In this document: positions 17,860 through 27,288 of the stretch, one piece after another
Numbering within the stretch: the first letter of the stretch is position 1
Layout of the letters: every line of letters starts with the position of its first letter
NCBI GenBank assembly: GCA_030431335.1
Contig: JAUIJH010000028.1
Span: 1 to 41,405 of the forward strand
Reading direction: 5' to 3'
DNA from: Alphaproteobacteria bacterium
GTDB taxonomy: Bacteria; Pseudomonadota; Alphaproteobacteria; Rhizobiales; Amorphaceae
DNA: 41,405 bases
Position numbers and translations under genes: made by a program
Notes under the pieces: generated by a model
The model's input: the letters and a program-made list of their open reading frames with translations, nothing else
The model's database searches: none
What the model was told of the DNA's origin: nothing

Positions 17860-20148
17860 ATGACGCACTACACGGCCTCGCACTGGGGGATCTACCGCGT
17901 CCGCAACGACGGCGCCGCGCCCCGCCTCGACCCCTACGAGGGCGACCCCGATCCGTCGCCCATCGGCGCGCACCAGGTGGCGCTGAACGATGCGCCGCTG
18001 CGGATCCGCCGCCCGGCCGTGCGCAAGAGCTGGCTCGAACAGGGGCCCGGCGCGGCGCCGCACCTGCGCGGGCGCGAGCCGTTCGTCGAGCTCGAATGGG
18101 ACGAGGCGCTCGACCTGGCCGCCGCCGAGATCGCGCGGGTGCGCACCGCGCACGGCAACGAGGCGATCTTCGGCGGTTCCTACGGCTGGTCCAGCGCGGG
18201 CCGTTTCCACCATGCGCAGAGCCAGGTGCACCGCTTCCTCAACATGCTGGGCGGTTATGTGCGCTCGGTCGACACCTATAGCCTCGGCGCGGGCATGGTG
18301 ATCCTGCCGCACATCCTCGCTTCGGTGCGCGAGACCAATGCCGGCCACACCTCGTGGGACGTGCTGGCCGCGCACACCGAGCTGTTCGTCGCCTTCGGCG
18401 GCGTGCCGCACAAGAACACGCAGATCTCCTCCGGCGGGGCGGCCGACCACCGCGCCCGTGCCGGCCTCGCCGGGCTGGCGGCGGCCGGTGTCGAGATGGT
18501 CAACATCGGCCCGGTGCGCGACAATCTGGAAACCGGCGGCGACGTGCGCTGGATCCCGCTGCGCCCCAACACCGATACCGCGATGATGCTGGCGTTGTGC
18601 GAGACGCTGCGCGCCGAGGGCCTGGGCGACGCGGACTTCCTGGCGCGCTACACGGTCGGCTTCGACCGCTTCGCCGCCTACCTCGACGGCTCGGCCGACG
18701 GCGTGCGCAAAACCCCCGAATGGGCCGAGGCGATCACCGGGGTCCCGGCCGAGACGACGCGCGCGCTCGCCCGCCGGATGGCCGCGCGGCGCACCATGGT
18801 CAACGTGACGTGGTCGTTGCAGCGCGCGGCGCATGGCGAGCAGCCGTTCTGGGCCGTGGTGGCGCTGACGGCGATTCTGGGGCAGATCGGCCTGCCGGGC
18901 GGCGGTGTCGGCCTCGGCTACGGCGCCATGAACGCGCTGGGCAGCGCCCATCCCTCTTTCCCCGGTCCGACGCTGCCGCAGGGGAGGAACGGCGTGTCAG
19001 CCTTCATCCCCGTCGCGCGCATCGCCGACATGCTGCTGAAGCCGGGCGAGCCGTTCACCTACAACGGCAAGACGCACCGTTATCCCGACATCCGGCTGGT
19101 CTACTGGGCCGGCGGCAACCCGTTCCACCACCACCAGGACCTCGGCCGCCTGCGCAAGGCGTGGGAAGCGCCCGACACCATCCTCACCAACGAGCAGGTG
19201 TGGAACGCCGCCGCCCGCCACGCGGACATCGTGTTCCCGGCCACCACCACGCTGGAGCGCGACGACATCGGCGCCGCGGTGCGCGAAGGCCACGTCATCG
19301 CCATGAAAAAGGTACTGGAGCCGGTCGGCGAGGCGCGCGACGACTACCGCATCTTCTGCGATCTCTCGCGCCGCCTCGGCACGCTGGACGCGTTCAGCGA
19401 GGGGCTCGACGAGATGGGCTGGCTGCGCCGGCTCTACGGCGAATCGGCCGCCGCCGCCGGTGCGCTGGGGCTCGACCTGCCGGCGTTCGAGACGTTCTGG
19501 CAGGACGGCATCGTGTCGCTCGCCGGGCAGGACAAGCCGGTGACGATGCTGGCCGATTTCCGAACCGCGCCAGAGGATGCGCCCCTGAAGACGCCCTCCG
19601 GCAAGATCGAGATCTTCTCCGAGACGATCGATGGCTTCGGCCTTGAAGATTGCCCGGGGCACCCGGCCTGGTTCGAGCCGTTCGAGTGGCTCGGCGCGGA
19701 GGCTGTCGCCGCGTATCCGCTGCACCTCCTGTCCGATCAGCCGGTGCGGCGTCTGCACAGCCAGCTCGATCACAGCCCGCACAGCCAGGATGGCAAGATC
19801 GGCGGCCGCGAGCCCGTCTATATCAGCGAGGCGGATGCCGCCGCGCGCGGCATCGCGCATGGCGACACGGTGGAGCTGTTCAACGACCGCGGTCGCTGCC
19901 TCGCCGCCGCGATCCCGACGGCGGACCTGATGCCCGGCGTCGTCCGTCTCGCCACCGGCGCCTGGTACGCCCCGGACGAGACGGGACAGGACCAGGGCGG
20001 CAATCCCAACGCGCTGACGCTGGACCGAGGCGCCTCGGGCCTCTCGCAGGGTTGCGCGGCGCAGACGTGCCTGGTGGAGATCCGCCGCGCGCCGGATGCC
20101 CCGCCGCACCCCCTCGCGACCCCGCCCCCCTTCGTGGCTCGCGGCTAA
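17860..20148 (+). CDS. molybdopterin oxidoreductase of the biotin sulfoxide/TMAO reductase type (BisC-like)
   Basis: This 762-residue protein is of the DMSO-reductase superfamily, type III (bis-MGD with serine ligand). It opens with TASHWGIYRVRNDG and DPYEGDPDPSPIG, typical of BisC/TorA proteins. There is no N-terminal 4Fe-4S Cys motif. The probable Mo ligand is Ser141 in DTYSLGAG, matching the YSTG loop of TorA and DorA. No twin-arginine signal is present, so it should be cytoplasmic like BisC, whose length it matches. Expected chemistry is reduction of an S- or N-oxide such as biotin or methionine sulfoxide. It is the last gene of the plus-strand run and converges with soeB. It may instead serve the pathway encoded upstream. 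Confidence 0.88.
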   Translation: MTHYTASHWGIYRVRNDGAAPRLDPYEGDPDPSPIGAHQVALNDAPLRIRRPAVRKSWLEQGPGAAPHLRGREPFVELEWDEALDLAAAEIARVRTAHGNEAIFGGSYGWSSAGRFHHAQSQVHRFLNMLGGYVRSVDTYSLGAGMVILPHILASVRETNAGHTSWDVLAAHTELFVAFGGVPHKNTQISSGGAADHRARAGLAGLAAAGVEMVNIGPVRDNLETGGDVRWIPLRPNTDTAMMLALCETLRAEGLGDADFLARYTVGFDRFAAYLDGSADGVRKTPEWAEAITGVPAETTRALARRMAARRTMVNVTWSLQRAAHGEQPFWAVVALTAILGQIGLPGGGVGLGYGAMNALGSAHPSFPGPTLPQGRNGVSAFIPVARIADMLLKPGEPFTYNGKTHRYPDIRLVYWAGGNPFHHHQDLGRLRKAWEAPDTILTNEQVWNAAARHADIVFPATTTLERDDIGAAVREGHVIAMKKVLEPVGEARDDYRIFCDLSRRLGTLDAFSEGLDEMGWLRRLYGESAAAAGALGLDLPAFETFWQDGIVSLAGQDKPVTMLADFRTAPEDAPLKTPSGKIEIFSETIDGFGLEDCPGHPAWFEPFEWLGAEAVAAYPLHLLSDQPVRRLHSQLDHSPHSQDGKIGGREPVYISEADAAARGIAHGDTVELFNDRGRCLAAAIPTADLMPGVVRLATGAWYAPDETGQDQGGNPNALTLDRGASGLSQGCAAQTCLVEIRRAPDAPPHPLATPPPFVARG

Positions 20149-20242
20149 TCCAGCCGCGTCAGGACGCGAGAGGGCCGCTCGCCGAAGTCCGCCAGCAATT
20201 TCGGCGTATCCGTCACCGCCATCATGTCGGAGCCGAACGGGC

Positions 20243-20992
20243 TTACCGCGACAACACCCGGTCGGCCCAGGCGAACAGGCGCTCTGCGGCCGAGCCATCG
20301 GCCTCCACCGGCGGTTCGGCGGGGGCGGCGCGCGCGCTTGCCGTCACGGATGCCGGTTTGCGCGGCGGCAGATATTTGTTGACCGGCTTGTAGCCGAACT
20401 CCGGCAACAGATCGAAGCCGCCGCGGGCGGCCACCTTCTGCGACACGGCGCTGTCCGGATCGCCGAGGTCGCCGAACGAGCGGGCGCCGGTGGGGCAGGC
20501 GCGCACGCATGCCGGCACGCGGTCCTCCTCGGGGATGGTCTCGTTGTAGATGCGGTCCACGCACAGCGTGCATTTCTTCATCACGCCGTCATCGTAATCG
20601 TACTCGCGCGCGCCGTAGGGGCAGGCCCAGGAGCACAGCTTGCAGCCGATGCAGGTGTCCGGGTTGACGAGCACGATCCCGTCCTCGACGCGCTTGAAGC
20701 TCGCCCCGGTCGGGCAGACGGTGACGCAGTCCGGCTCCTCGCAGTGCAGGCACGAGCGCGGGAAGTGGACGGTGCGCGAGCCGGCCCCTTCGCCGACCTC
20801 GTAGCTATGGATGCGGTTGAGCCAGGCGCCGTGCGGGTCGGCGCCATAGGGGTCCTGGTCGGTGAGGGGGGCGGAGTAGCCGCCGGTGTTCCATTCCTTG
20901 CAACTCGTCGCGCAGGCGTGACAGCCGACGCAGGTGTCGAGGTCGATGACGAGGCCGAGCTTCTTGTCCGTGGTGGCGGGCAGCGTCGTCAT
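20243..20992 (-). CDS. soeB: sulfite dehydrogenase iron-sulfur subunit SoeB (four 4Fe-4S)
   Basis: This 249-residue ferredoxin-like subunit is of the DmsB/SoeB type. Sixteen cysteines form four 4Fe-4S motifs: C21/24/27/31, C81/84/89/93, C114/117/120/124 and C141/144/162/166. It carries electrons from the molybdenum subunit SoeA to a membrane quinone-reducing anchor. The ATG overlaps the soeA stop (ATGA on the minus strand), so translation is coupled. There is no signal peptide, in line with the cytoplasmic location of Soe complexes. The usual next gene, soeC, is absent: about 90 bp after the stop the convergent bisC-like gene ends. The Pro/Ala-rich C-terminal tail from about 210 is probably disordered. 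DmsB or other CISM Fe-S proteins are the alternatives. Confidence 0.87.
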   Translation of the reverse strand: MTTLPATTDKKLGLVIDLDTCVGCHACATSCKEWNTGGYSAPLTDQDPYGADPHGAWLNRIHSYEVGEGAGSRTVHFPRSCLHCEEPDCVTVCPTGASFKRVEDGIVLVNPDTCIGCKLCSWACPYGAREYDYDDGVMKKCTLCVDRIYNETIPEEDRVPACVRACPTGARSFGDLGDPDSAVSQKVAARGGFDLLPEFGYKPVNKYLPPRKPASVTASARAAPAEPPVEADGSAAERLFAWADRVLSR

Positions 20993-23853
20993 CGCGGGGT
21001 CCTGAATTGTTTGCCGAAGGCAAGTTTGTCGGGTGCCGGCGGCAGGTCGGCCGTGCCGGTGGGCTCGAAGCGCGGGACGGTCTCGTAGGCGCCGTCCGCC
21101 TTCTCGATGGCGACACGCAGGTCGAACCAGGCGGCCTGGCCGGTGATCGGATCGGAGTTGGAATAGCGGTAGCCGCCACCCCCTTCCGGGAGAAGCTCGG
21201 AGATCAGGTGGTTGAGCAGGAATCCTTGTTTGGATTCGGGCGCATCGTCGTCGAGCGCCCATGCGCCGCGCCGCTTGCCGATGGCGTTCCACGTCCACAC
21301 CGTATGCGGGTTGACCCCGTCCATCAGCTTGACCTGGCATTTGACCCGGCCCTGATGGGAGGTGAGCCAGACCCAGTCGTCATCCTTGGCGCCGATGCGC
21401 TTGCCCACCGACGTGTGGATATAGAGCCGGTTGGCGGTGGTGATCTGGCGCAGCCAGGCGTTCTGGCTGCCCCACGAATGGTACATGTGCATCGGCCGCT
21501 GGGTGATCGCGTGCAGCGGGAAGCGCGCCGTGTCCACCATCTGGCCCTCGAAGGGCTCGTACCAGAAGGGCAGCGGGTCGAAATAGGTGGCGATGCGCTT
21601 GCGTGCGCGCTCGGGCGGCTGGTGCTTGCCATGGCCCTCGGCGGCGAGGCGGAACGCCTGCAGCGGCTCGCAATAGAGCTGGAAGATGGTGGGGCTCGTC
21701 TCGCCGCGAAAGCCCATGGTTTTGGCCCATTCCAGATAGGCCTTGTTGGCGTGCTTGAAGTAGGCGGCCTCGGGCGGGATGTGGGTGGCGAAGAAGGCGC
21801 CGTTCGCCTTGTAGCGTTCGAGCTGGTCGGGGTTGGGCTCGCCGATGCCGGTCTTGTCGCCGTCCGCCCCGCGCCAGCCGGCGAGCGGGCCGATGCCCGG
21901 CTGGCGCTCGTGGTTGACCATGTAGTCCGGATAGCCGCCGGGGTATTTGGGCGCGCCCTTGTCGTCGACGAAGCCGGGCAGGCCGAGCCGCCCGGCGAGG
22001 TCGATCAGCACGCTCTGGAAGCCGCGCACGTCCCGGTCCGGCTCCACGACCGGCCAGCGGATCGAATCGGCGGCGACATCGGCCTCCGAGATCGGCCGGT
22101 CGAGCAGCGAGATGCAGTCCCAGCGCTCCAGATAGGTGGTGTCGGGCAGGATCAGGTCGGCGTAGGGCACCATCTCGGAATAGTAGGCGTCCGAGTAGAT
22201 GATCTTCGGGATCCTGTAGTTGCCGGCCTCGTCCTTGGTGGTGAGATTGTCGAGGGTGCCCGGCACGTTCATGGACGAATTCCAGGCCATGTTGGCCATG
22301 TACATGAACAGGACTTCGATGCCGTAGGGGTCGGCCTTCGCCGCATTGTTGATGACCATGTGCATCAACCCATGGGCGGACATCGGCGCGTCCCAGGAGA
22401 AGCCCTTGTCGAGGCGGCTCGGCTGGTCGCCGTCGAGGAGGAGGTGCTCCGGGCCGAGCGGGAAGCCGAGGTGCGGCCCGCCGAGCGGCTCCTGCGGGCG
22501 CACGTCGCACAGCGCGCCGTGCGGCAGGAGCCAGGGCGGGGCCTGCTTGGGGTAGGGGGGCTTGTAGCGGAAGCCGCCGGGGCAATCGATGGAGCCGAGC
22601 AGGATCTGCAGGATGTGGATCATCCGGCAGGTCTGGAAGCCGTTGGAGTGGGCCGAGATGCCGCGCATGGCGTGCATCGAGATCGGGCGGCCGATCATCG
22701 TCTCGTGGCGGCGGCCGGTCCAGTCCGTCCACGGCTGGTCGAGGACGATCTCTTCCTCGAAGGCGACGCGGGCGAGCTCGGCGGCGATGCGGCGGATCGC
22801 GCCTGCCTCCAGCCCGATCCGGTCGGCAACGGCTTCGGGGCTGTACTGCGCGTCGAGGAAACGCTCCGCGAGCAGCATGAAAACGGGGCGGGCGGTCCGT
22901 CCGTCCGCCAGCGTGCGCACGCCGGTGAGGGCGGCGCTGGTGCCCCCGGCGAGGGCGCTCGCCAGCGTGCCGGAGTCCTGGTCGTAAAGGAGGGGGTCGC
23001 CGTCCGCGCCGCGCGCGAACAGGCCGTGGTCGGGTGCGCCGGGGTCGTCGATGATTAGCCAGGGCGCGTTGGTGTAGCGGACCAGATAGTCGAGATCGAC
23101 GGTCTGGTTGCGGAACAATTCGTGGATCAGGGCGCCGACGAACAGGCCATCGGTGCCAGGGCGGATGCCCACCCACTCGTCGGCGATGGCGTTGTAGCCG
23201 GTGCGCACCGGGTTGATGCCGACGACCTTGGCGCCGCGCTCCTTCAGCTTGCCGATGCCGATCTTGATGGGATTGGAGGCGTGATCCTCGGCCACGCCGA
23301 AGAGCATGAAATATTTGGTGCGGTCCCAGTCGGGTTGGCCGAATTCCCAGAATGCGCCGCCGAACGTGTAGAGCCCGCCGGCCGCCATGTTGACGGAGCA
23401 GAACCCGCCGTGGGCGGCGAAATTGGGGGTGCCGTATTTCATGGCCCAGAAGCCGGTGAGGGCCTGGCTCTGGTCGCGGCCGGTGAAGAAGGCGAGGCGC
23501 TTGGGGTCGCTCTTGCGCACGGTGCCGAGCCACTCGGTGGCCAGCGACAGCGCTTCGTCCCAGGAGATTTCCTCGAACTCGCCCGAGCCACGCGGACCGG
23601 TGCGGCGCAGCGGCGCCCTCAGGCGCGCCGGCGAGTAGTGCTGCATGATCCCGGCGGAACCCTTGCCGCAGAGCACGCCCTTGTTCACCGGGTGGTCGCG
23701 GTTGCCCTCGATGTAGCGCACGACGGGTTTGCCGTCGGGCCCGTCCCGCAGGTGCACGTTGATGCCGCAGCGACAGGCGCACATGTAGCAGGTCGTCTGC
23801 GCCACGCGGTCGCCCACGGGCACGTTGAGATCGATCGCTGGTTCCCGGCCCAT
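20989..23853 (-). CDS. soeA: sulfite dehydrogenase molybdopterin subunit SoeA
   Basis: This 954-residue bis-MGD molybdoenzyme is of the DMSO-reductase superfamily. An N-terminal 4Fe-4S site uses C22, C25, C29 and C62. The Mo ligand is probably Cys152 in AHGGFCSVNMAAG. As I recall them, SoeA proteins share TCYMCACRCGI near the N-terminus, FTGRDQ-QALTG, the AHGGFCSVNMAAG ligand loop, FHAMRG-like and AHSNGFQT segments, AMYHSW-type and SNSDPITGQAAW near the C-terminus, all found here. SoeABC oxidises cytoplasmic sulfite to sulfate and passes electrons to quinone. The ATG at 23853, with a G-run just upstream, was preferred to a TTG five codons earlier. Polysulfide or thiosulfate reductases are related alternatives. 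Confidence 0.85.
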   Translation of the reverse strand: MGREPAIDLNVPVGDRVAQTTCYMCACRCGINVHLRDGPDGKPVVRYIEGNRDHPVNKGVLCGKGSAGIMQHYSPARLRAPLRRTGPRGSGEFEEISWDEALSLATEWLGTVRKSDPKRLAFFTGRDQSQALTGFWAMKYGTPNFAAHGGFCSVNMAAGGLYTFGGAFWEFGQPDWDRTKYFMLFGVAEDHASNPIKIGIGKLKERGAKVVGINPVRTGYNAIADEWVGIRPGTDGLFVGALIHELFRNQTVDLDYLVRYTNAPWLIIDDPGAPDHGLFARGADGDPLLYDQDSGTLASALAGGTSAALTGVRTLADGRTARPVFMLLAERFLDAQYSPEAVADRIGLEAGAIRRIAAELARVAFEEEIVLDQPWTDWTGRRHETMIGRPISMHAMRGISAHSNGFQTCRMIHILQILLGSIDCPGGFRYKPPYPKQAPPWLLPHGALCDVRPQEPLGGPHLGFPLGPEHLLLDGDQPSRLDKGFSWDAPMSAHGLMHMVINNAAKADPYGIEVLFMYMANMAWNSSMNVPGTLDNLTTKDEAGNYRIPKIIYSDAYYSEMVPYADLILPDTTYLERWDCISLLDRPISEADVAADSIRWPVVEPDRDVRGFQSVLIDLAGRLGLPGFVDDKGAPKYPGGYPDYMVNHERQPGIGPLAGWRGADGDKTGIGEPNPDQLERYKANGAFFATHIPPEAAYFKHANKAYLEWAKTMGFRGETSPTIFQLYCEPLQAFRLAAEGHGKHQPPERARKRIATYFDPLPFWYEPFEGQMVDTARFPLHAITQRPMHMYHSWGSQNAWLRQITTANRLYIHTSVGKRIGAKDDDWVWLTSHQGRVKCQVKLMDGVNPHTVWTWNAIGKRRGAWALDDDAPESKQGFLLNHLISELLPEGGGGYRYSNSDPITGQAAWFDLRVAIEKADGAYETVPRFEPTGTADLPPAPDKLAFGKQFRTPR

Positions 23854-24004
23854 TCGCCCCCCGTGCAAGACAATGCGGGACGAAGGCCACGGGCGGCAGC
23901 GCCGCTCGTACGAGCCTTCATCGCCGCATCAGTCTAGCCGGCGCGGGGCGCTTGCACAGGGGGCGCTGCCGACAAATCGGCGTCGCGCACCTGTCGTTCG
24001 AGCC

Positions 24005-24220
24005 TTAGAGGCCCTCGTTGACCACCTTCTCGGCGTAGGTCGGGATGTCCGAGCGGGTGATGCCGAGCTGCTTCAGCTCCGCGTCGGACAGGCTGCAAAG
24101 CGCCTGCATGGCCTTCGCGTACTGGATGCTGGACGCGAGCGTCTGGAAGAACTCGCCGATCCGCTGGAAGATGTTGGGGGTGTGGGGCGCGTGGGAGGCG
24201 GAACCCTGCATGACTGCCAT
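24005..24220 (-). CDS. DUF1127 domain small protein
   Basis: This 71-residue protein ends with the DUF1127 signature LSDAELKQLGITRSDIPTYAEKVV (about 44-67). The start is the ATG at 24220, preceded by GGAG at good spacing. Upstream codons in the same frame do not resemble the family. Short DUF1127 proteins are abundant in alphaproteobacteria, and Arg-rich members bind RNA and affect phosphate and carbon metabolism. This one is not notably Arg-rich in the motif. It lies 145 bp downstream of the gamma-glutamyltransferase on the same strand, probably with its own promoter. Its cellular target is unknown. Confidence 0.85.
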   Translation of the reverse strand: MAVMQGSASHAPHTPNIFQRIGEFFQTLASSIQYAKAMQALCSLSDAELKQLGITRSDIPTYAEKVVNEGL

Positions 24221-24365
24221 GATAAATCTCCGTCGATTCGGGTTTTCGATGCTGCAATGCACAATATGCAGCGGCGTCACCCCGATTACCTCCCCCAGGA
24301 GCGCATACCTGCTGCACCCAACGCACGCTTCGCGCTGCAGCATGGCCGGCGGCGGAGCGGCCGGG

Positions 24366-26066
24366 CTAGCGCGTGGGCGGGGAGCGGCCGGGCCAGAAGC
24401 GCACGCCGGGACGGGCATGGCCGCCGGCGAGCGCGGCCACCGTGCCGTCCGCTCGCCAGCAGGCGGTGCCCGTCACCGTGCCGTCGTCGGCGAAGCCCAC
24501 CGCGTTCATGCCGCCGCCGATGTGGGGCACCGTCTTCACCCGGTGCCCGCGCTGGCGCAGCGCCGCGGCAGCGGCCTCGCCATAGCCGTTTTCCACCTCC
24601 AGCTCGGAACCGTCGGTCCAGATCCGCGGGGCCTCCACCGCTTCCTGCAGGCTCATCCGGTGGTCGATGAGGTTGACGATGGACTGGAAGGCGGAGGTGA
24701 AGATGCGGATGCCGCCGGGAAGGCCGAGCGCGAAGACGGGCCTGCCCTCGCGCCGCACGATCATCGGCGCCATCGAGGAGGGCACCCGCTTGCCTGGTGC
24801 CACCGACAGCGCGCGGCCGGGGTGCGGGTCGAAATTCATCATGTAGTTGTTGGGGATGAAGCCAGCCTCCGGCACCATGAAGCGCGCGCCGAAGATGCCG
24901 TTGATGGTGTGCGTCGCGCTGACGACGAGGCCGTCGCGGTCGGCGACGGTGACGTGGGTCGTGTCGGCCGACTCGTGGGGCGCCGTGCCGACCGGGCCGC
25001 GCGCCGCACCGATCCGCGCGAAGCAGGCCGCGCCGTATTCCTTGGAGGTGTAGCGGGCGACCGGCACGTCGACGAAGGCGGGATCGCCGCTGGCGGCGGC
25101 GCGGTCGGCCATGGCGATGGCGATGGTGTTGGCGAGCATGTCGAGCGTTTCGTCCGCGCCGAACCCGGCCCCGCGCACGTCGAAATGCTCCAGGATATTG
25201 AGCATCTGCGTGATGTGGACGCCCGATGACGCCGGCGGCGGCGGCCCCACGATTTCGTAGCCGCGATAGGTGCCGACGATGGGCTCGCGCAGCGCCGCGC
25301 GGTAGCCGTTGAGATCGTCGCGGCGGAGGTAGCCGTCCGTGTCCCGGCCCTCGTGGATGCGTGCCACCAGCGCGTCGCCGAGCGGGCCACCGTGCAGCGC
25401 CGCCGCGCCCTCGCGCGCGATGAGGCGCAGGCTCTCGGCATATTGCGGCTGGCGCACCCGCTCACCCACCGCGATGGGCGCGCCGTCCGGCAGGTATACG
25501 GCCGCCATCGCAGCGTCGGCGGCCAAGTCCTGGGCGCATTCGCCCACCGCGCCGGCGAGGTAGTTGGTGGCGGCGAAACCGCGCTCGGCGAGGCCGATAG
25601 CGGGGGCGAGAAGGTCGGCGAAGGGCAGCTTGCCGAAGCGTTCGTGAAGCTGGCACCAGCCGACGAGGTTGCCGGGCACGGCGACGGCGCTCGGGCCGTA
25701 GGCGCTGCGCCGGCCGACCGTATCCATGCGCATGGCGGGCTCGTCCGACACGGGCTCGAACACCGTTTCGTGGGTGGCGGCCGGGGCCGTGCTCATGGCG
25801 TCGACGATGTGGTGGGTGCCGTCGGCGAGCCGCACGTGGGAGATGCCGCCGCCGGCGATACCCACCATCATGGGCTCCACCACGGTGAGCGCGAACAGCG
25901 CGGCGATGGCCGCGTCCACGGCATTGCCGCCGCCGGCCAGCATCTCCATCCCCGCGGCCGTGCCGAGCGGATGGTTGGTGACCACCACGGCGCGCCCCGA
26001 GGCGGGCGATTTCTCGCAATCGAAGCCTACCGCGGCGCGCTGCCGCCAGCTCTCGTCGCTCCCCAC
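24366..26066 (-). CDS. gamma-glutamyltransferase family protein (Ntn-hydrolase)
   Basis: This 566-residue protein belongs to the gamma-glutamyltranspeptidase family, which self-cleaves and then hydrolyses or transfers gamma-glutamyl groups. GRAVVVTNHPLGTAAGMEMLAGGGNAVDAA at the N-terminus is typical. The autocatalytic nucleophile is probably Thr369 in ADTTHVTVAD, giving subunits of about 368 and 198 residues. VPSSMAPMIV and LGLPGG, which line the glutamyl pocket, are present. I chose the GTG at 26066 because GGGAGG lies 7 bases upstream; an ATG at 26111 is the alternative. No signal peptide is visible, so cytoplasmic action is expected, and relatives include acylases and amidases. It is divergent from a TRAP transporter. 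Confidence 0.9.
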   Translation of the reverse strand: MGSDESWRQRAAVGFDCEKSPASGRAVVVTNHPLGTAAGMEMLAGGGNAVDAAIAALFALTVVEPMMVGIAGGGISHVRLADGTHHIVDAMSTAPAATHETVFEPVSDEPAMRMDTVGRRSAYGPSAVAVPGNLVGWCQLHERFGKLPFADLLAPAIGLAERGFAATNYLAGAVGECAQDLAADAAMAAVYLPDGAPIAVGERVRQPQYAESLRLIAREGAAALHGGPLGDALVARIHEGRDTDGYLRRDDLNGYRAALREPIVGTYRGYEIVGPPPPASSGVHITQMLNILEHFDVRGAGFGADETLDMLANTIAIAMADRAAASGDPAFVDVPVARYTSKEYGAACFARIGAARGPVGTAPHESADTTHVTVADRDGLVVSATHTINGIFGARFMVPEAGFIPNNYMMNFDPHPGRALSVAPGKRVPSSMAPMIVRREGRPVFALGLPGGIRIFTSAFQSIVNLIDHRMSLQEAVEAPRIWTDGSELEVENGYGEAAAAALRQRGHRVKTVPHIGGGMNAVGFADDGTVTGTACWRADGTVAALAGGHARPGVRFWPGRSPPTR

Positions 26067-26276
26067 GCGGCGCCCTCCCAAAACTGTCACCCAAGTGGCG
26101 GGATGCACCATTTGGGCCCCCGGCTCAATGGGATAGGGCCGGCGCCTCATGCCGAGGGTGGCTCGATTCTTGCCGGTGCTTCCCCGAAACGGCCGCGCAC
26201 GAAGCTTGTCACATTCGGTTGACGCCAACCGATCGTCTGCCTCTAGTTGTCGGCCTAGGAATGGAAGGAGCCTGCA

Positions 26277-27278
26277 ATGACGTCGAAACAAGGGACGATC
26301 GCTCTCGCCTCTCTTCTGGCCCTCGGCCTGATGGCCGGTGCCGCCCACGCCGAGACCTGGCGCATGGCCACAAAGCAGCCGGCCGACAGTCCGGAGGGCA
26401 AGGTGTTCCAGTATTTCGCCGACAAGGTGGAAGAGTATTCCGGCGGCGACCTCACCGTCCGGGTCTACCCGAACGAACAACTCGGTAAGACCGACGCGGT
26501 GATGGAGCAGCTCCAGCAAGGCACCGTGCACATCTACGCCGAAGGCTCCACCTACATGGACAAGTGGGTGCCGGACATCAGCTGGGTGAGCGCCGCCTTC
26601 ATCTTCGACGACCGCGAGCACTGGGCCCGCTTCGTCGGCTCCGACCTGGTGAAGGGCTGGTACGCCGAAGCCGCCGAGAAGGCCGGCGTGGGCGTGCTGG
26701 GCGATTCCACCGCCATCATGCGCGGCCCCTACCGGGTGATGGTCGCCAACAAGGACGTGCAGTCCTTCGAGGACATCGACGGGCTGAAGCTCCGGATGCA
26801 CCCGGACAAGCTCGCCCACGCGCTGTGGACGCACCTTGGCGCCGACGTGAAGACGCTCGCCTGGACCGACGTCTACCAGTCCATCGACAAGGGCATCGTC
26901 GATGCGGTCAACAGCCCCATCGCGCTGGTGGAATCGATGCGCTTCCAGGAGGTTGCCCCGCACGTCATCCGGCACGACGAGTACTACCAGTCGGTCGCGC
27001 TGATGGTGAACCAGGCGAAGTTCGACGCGCTGCCGGAGAAGGAGAAGGAGGCGCTGCTCAAGGCGCTGGAGGACGCGGGCACCTATTCGGAGGAGCTGAT
27101 GACCAGCGCCGCCGACGAATCCATCGCCCGTATGAAGGAAGACGGCGTGACCTTCGTCGACATCGACCGCGAGCCGTTCGTCGCCGCGATGAAGGAATTC
27201 TACACCGAGCTGCAGGAGACCGGCGAGTTGCCGGAAGGCTATCTGGAGGCGGTGGAAGCCACCCGCGCCGGCAGCTAG
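26277..27278 (+). CDS. TRAP transporter periplasmic binding protein (DctP family), first system
   Basis: This 333-residue protein has a Sec signal peptide ending about residue 25 (LGLMAGAAHA before ETWRMATKQP). The DctP fold follows: SPEGKVFQYFADKVEEYSGGDLTVRVYPNEQLG, then the domain with the conserved arginine in LKLRMHPDKL, about residue 178, which normally binds the carboxylate of the ligand. A GGAAGGAG ribosome-binding site stands about 9 bases before the ATG. The two permease genes follow directly, and then a D-2-hydroxyacid dehydrogenase and an RraA-family protein. The ligand is therefore likely a hydroxy- or oxo-acid, by context only. Its promoter region of about 210 bp is shared with the divergent gamma-glutamyltransferase gene. 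Confidence 0.93.
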   Translation: MTSKQGTIALASLLALGLMAGAAHAETWRMATKQPADSPEGKVFQYFADKVEEYSGGDLTVRVYPNEQLGKTDAVMEQLQQGTVHIYAEGSTYMDKWVPDISWVSAAFIFDDREHWARFVGSDLVKGWYAEAAEKAGVGVLGDSTAIMRGPYRVMVANKDVQSFEDIDGLKLRMHPDKLAHALWTHLGADVKTLAWTDVYQSIDKGIVDAVNSPIALVESMRFQEVAPHVIRHDEYYQSVALMVNQAKFDALPEKEKEALLKALEDAGTYSEELMTSAADESIARMKEDGVTFVDIDREPFVAAMKEFYTELQETGELPEGYLEAVEATRAGS

Positions 27279-27288
27279 TCAGGCCCCT

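Noticed and set aside
20145..20242. Short minus-strand reading frame after soeB that might be a remnant of soeC
   Set aside because: It encodes about 26 hydrophilic residues with no membrane-spanning stretch, so it does not support a SoeC remnant.
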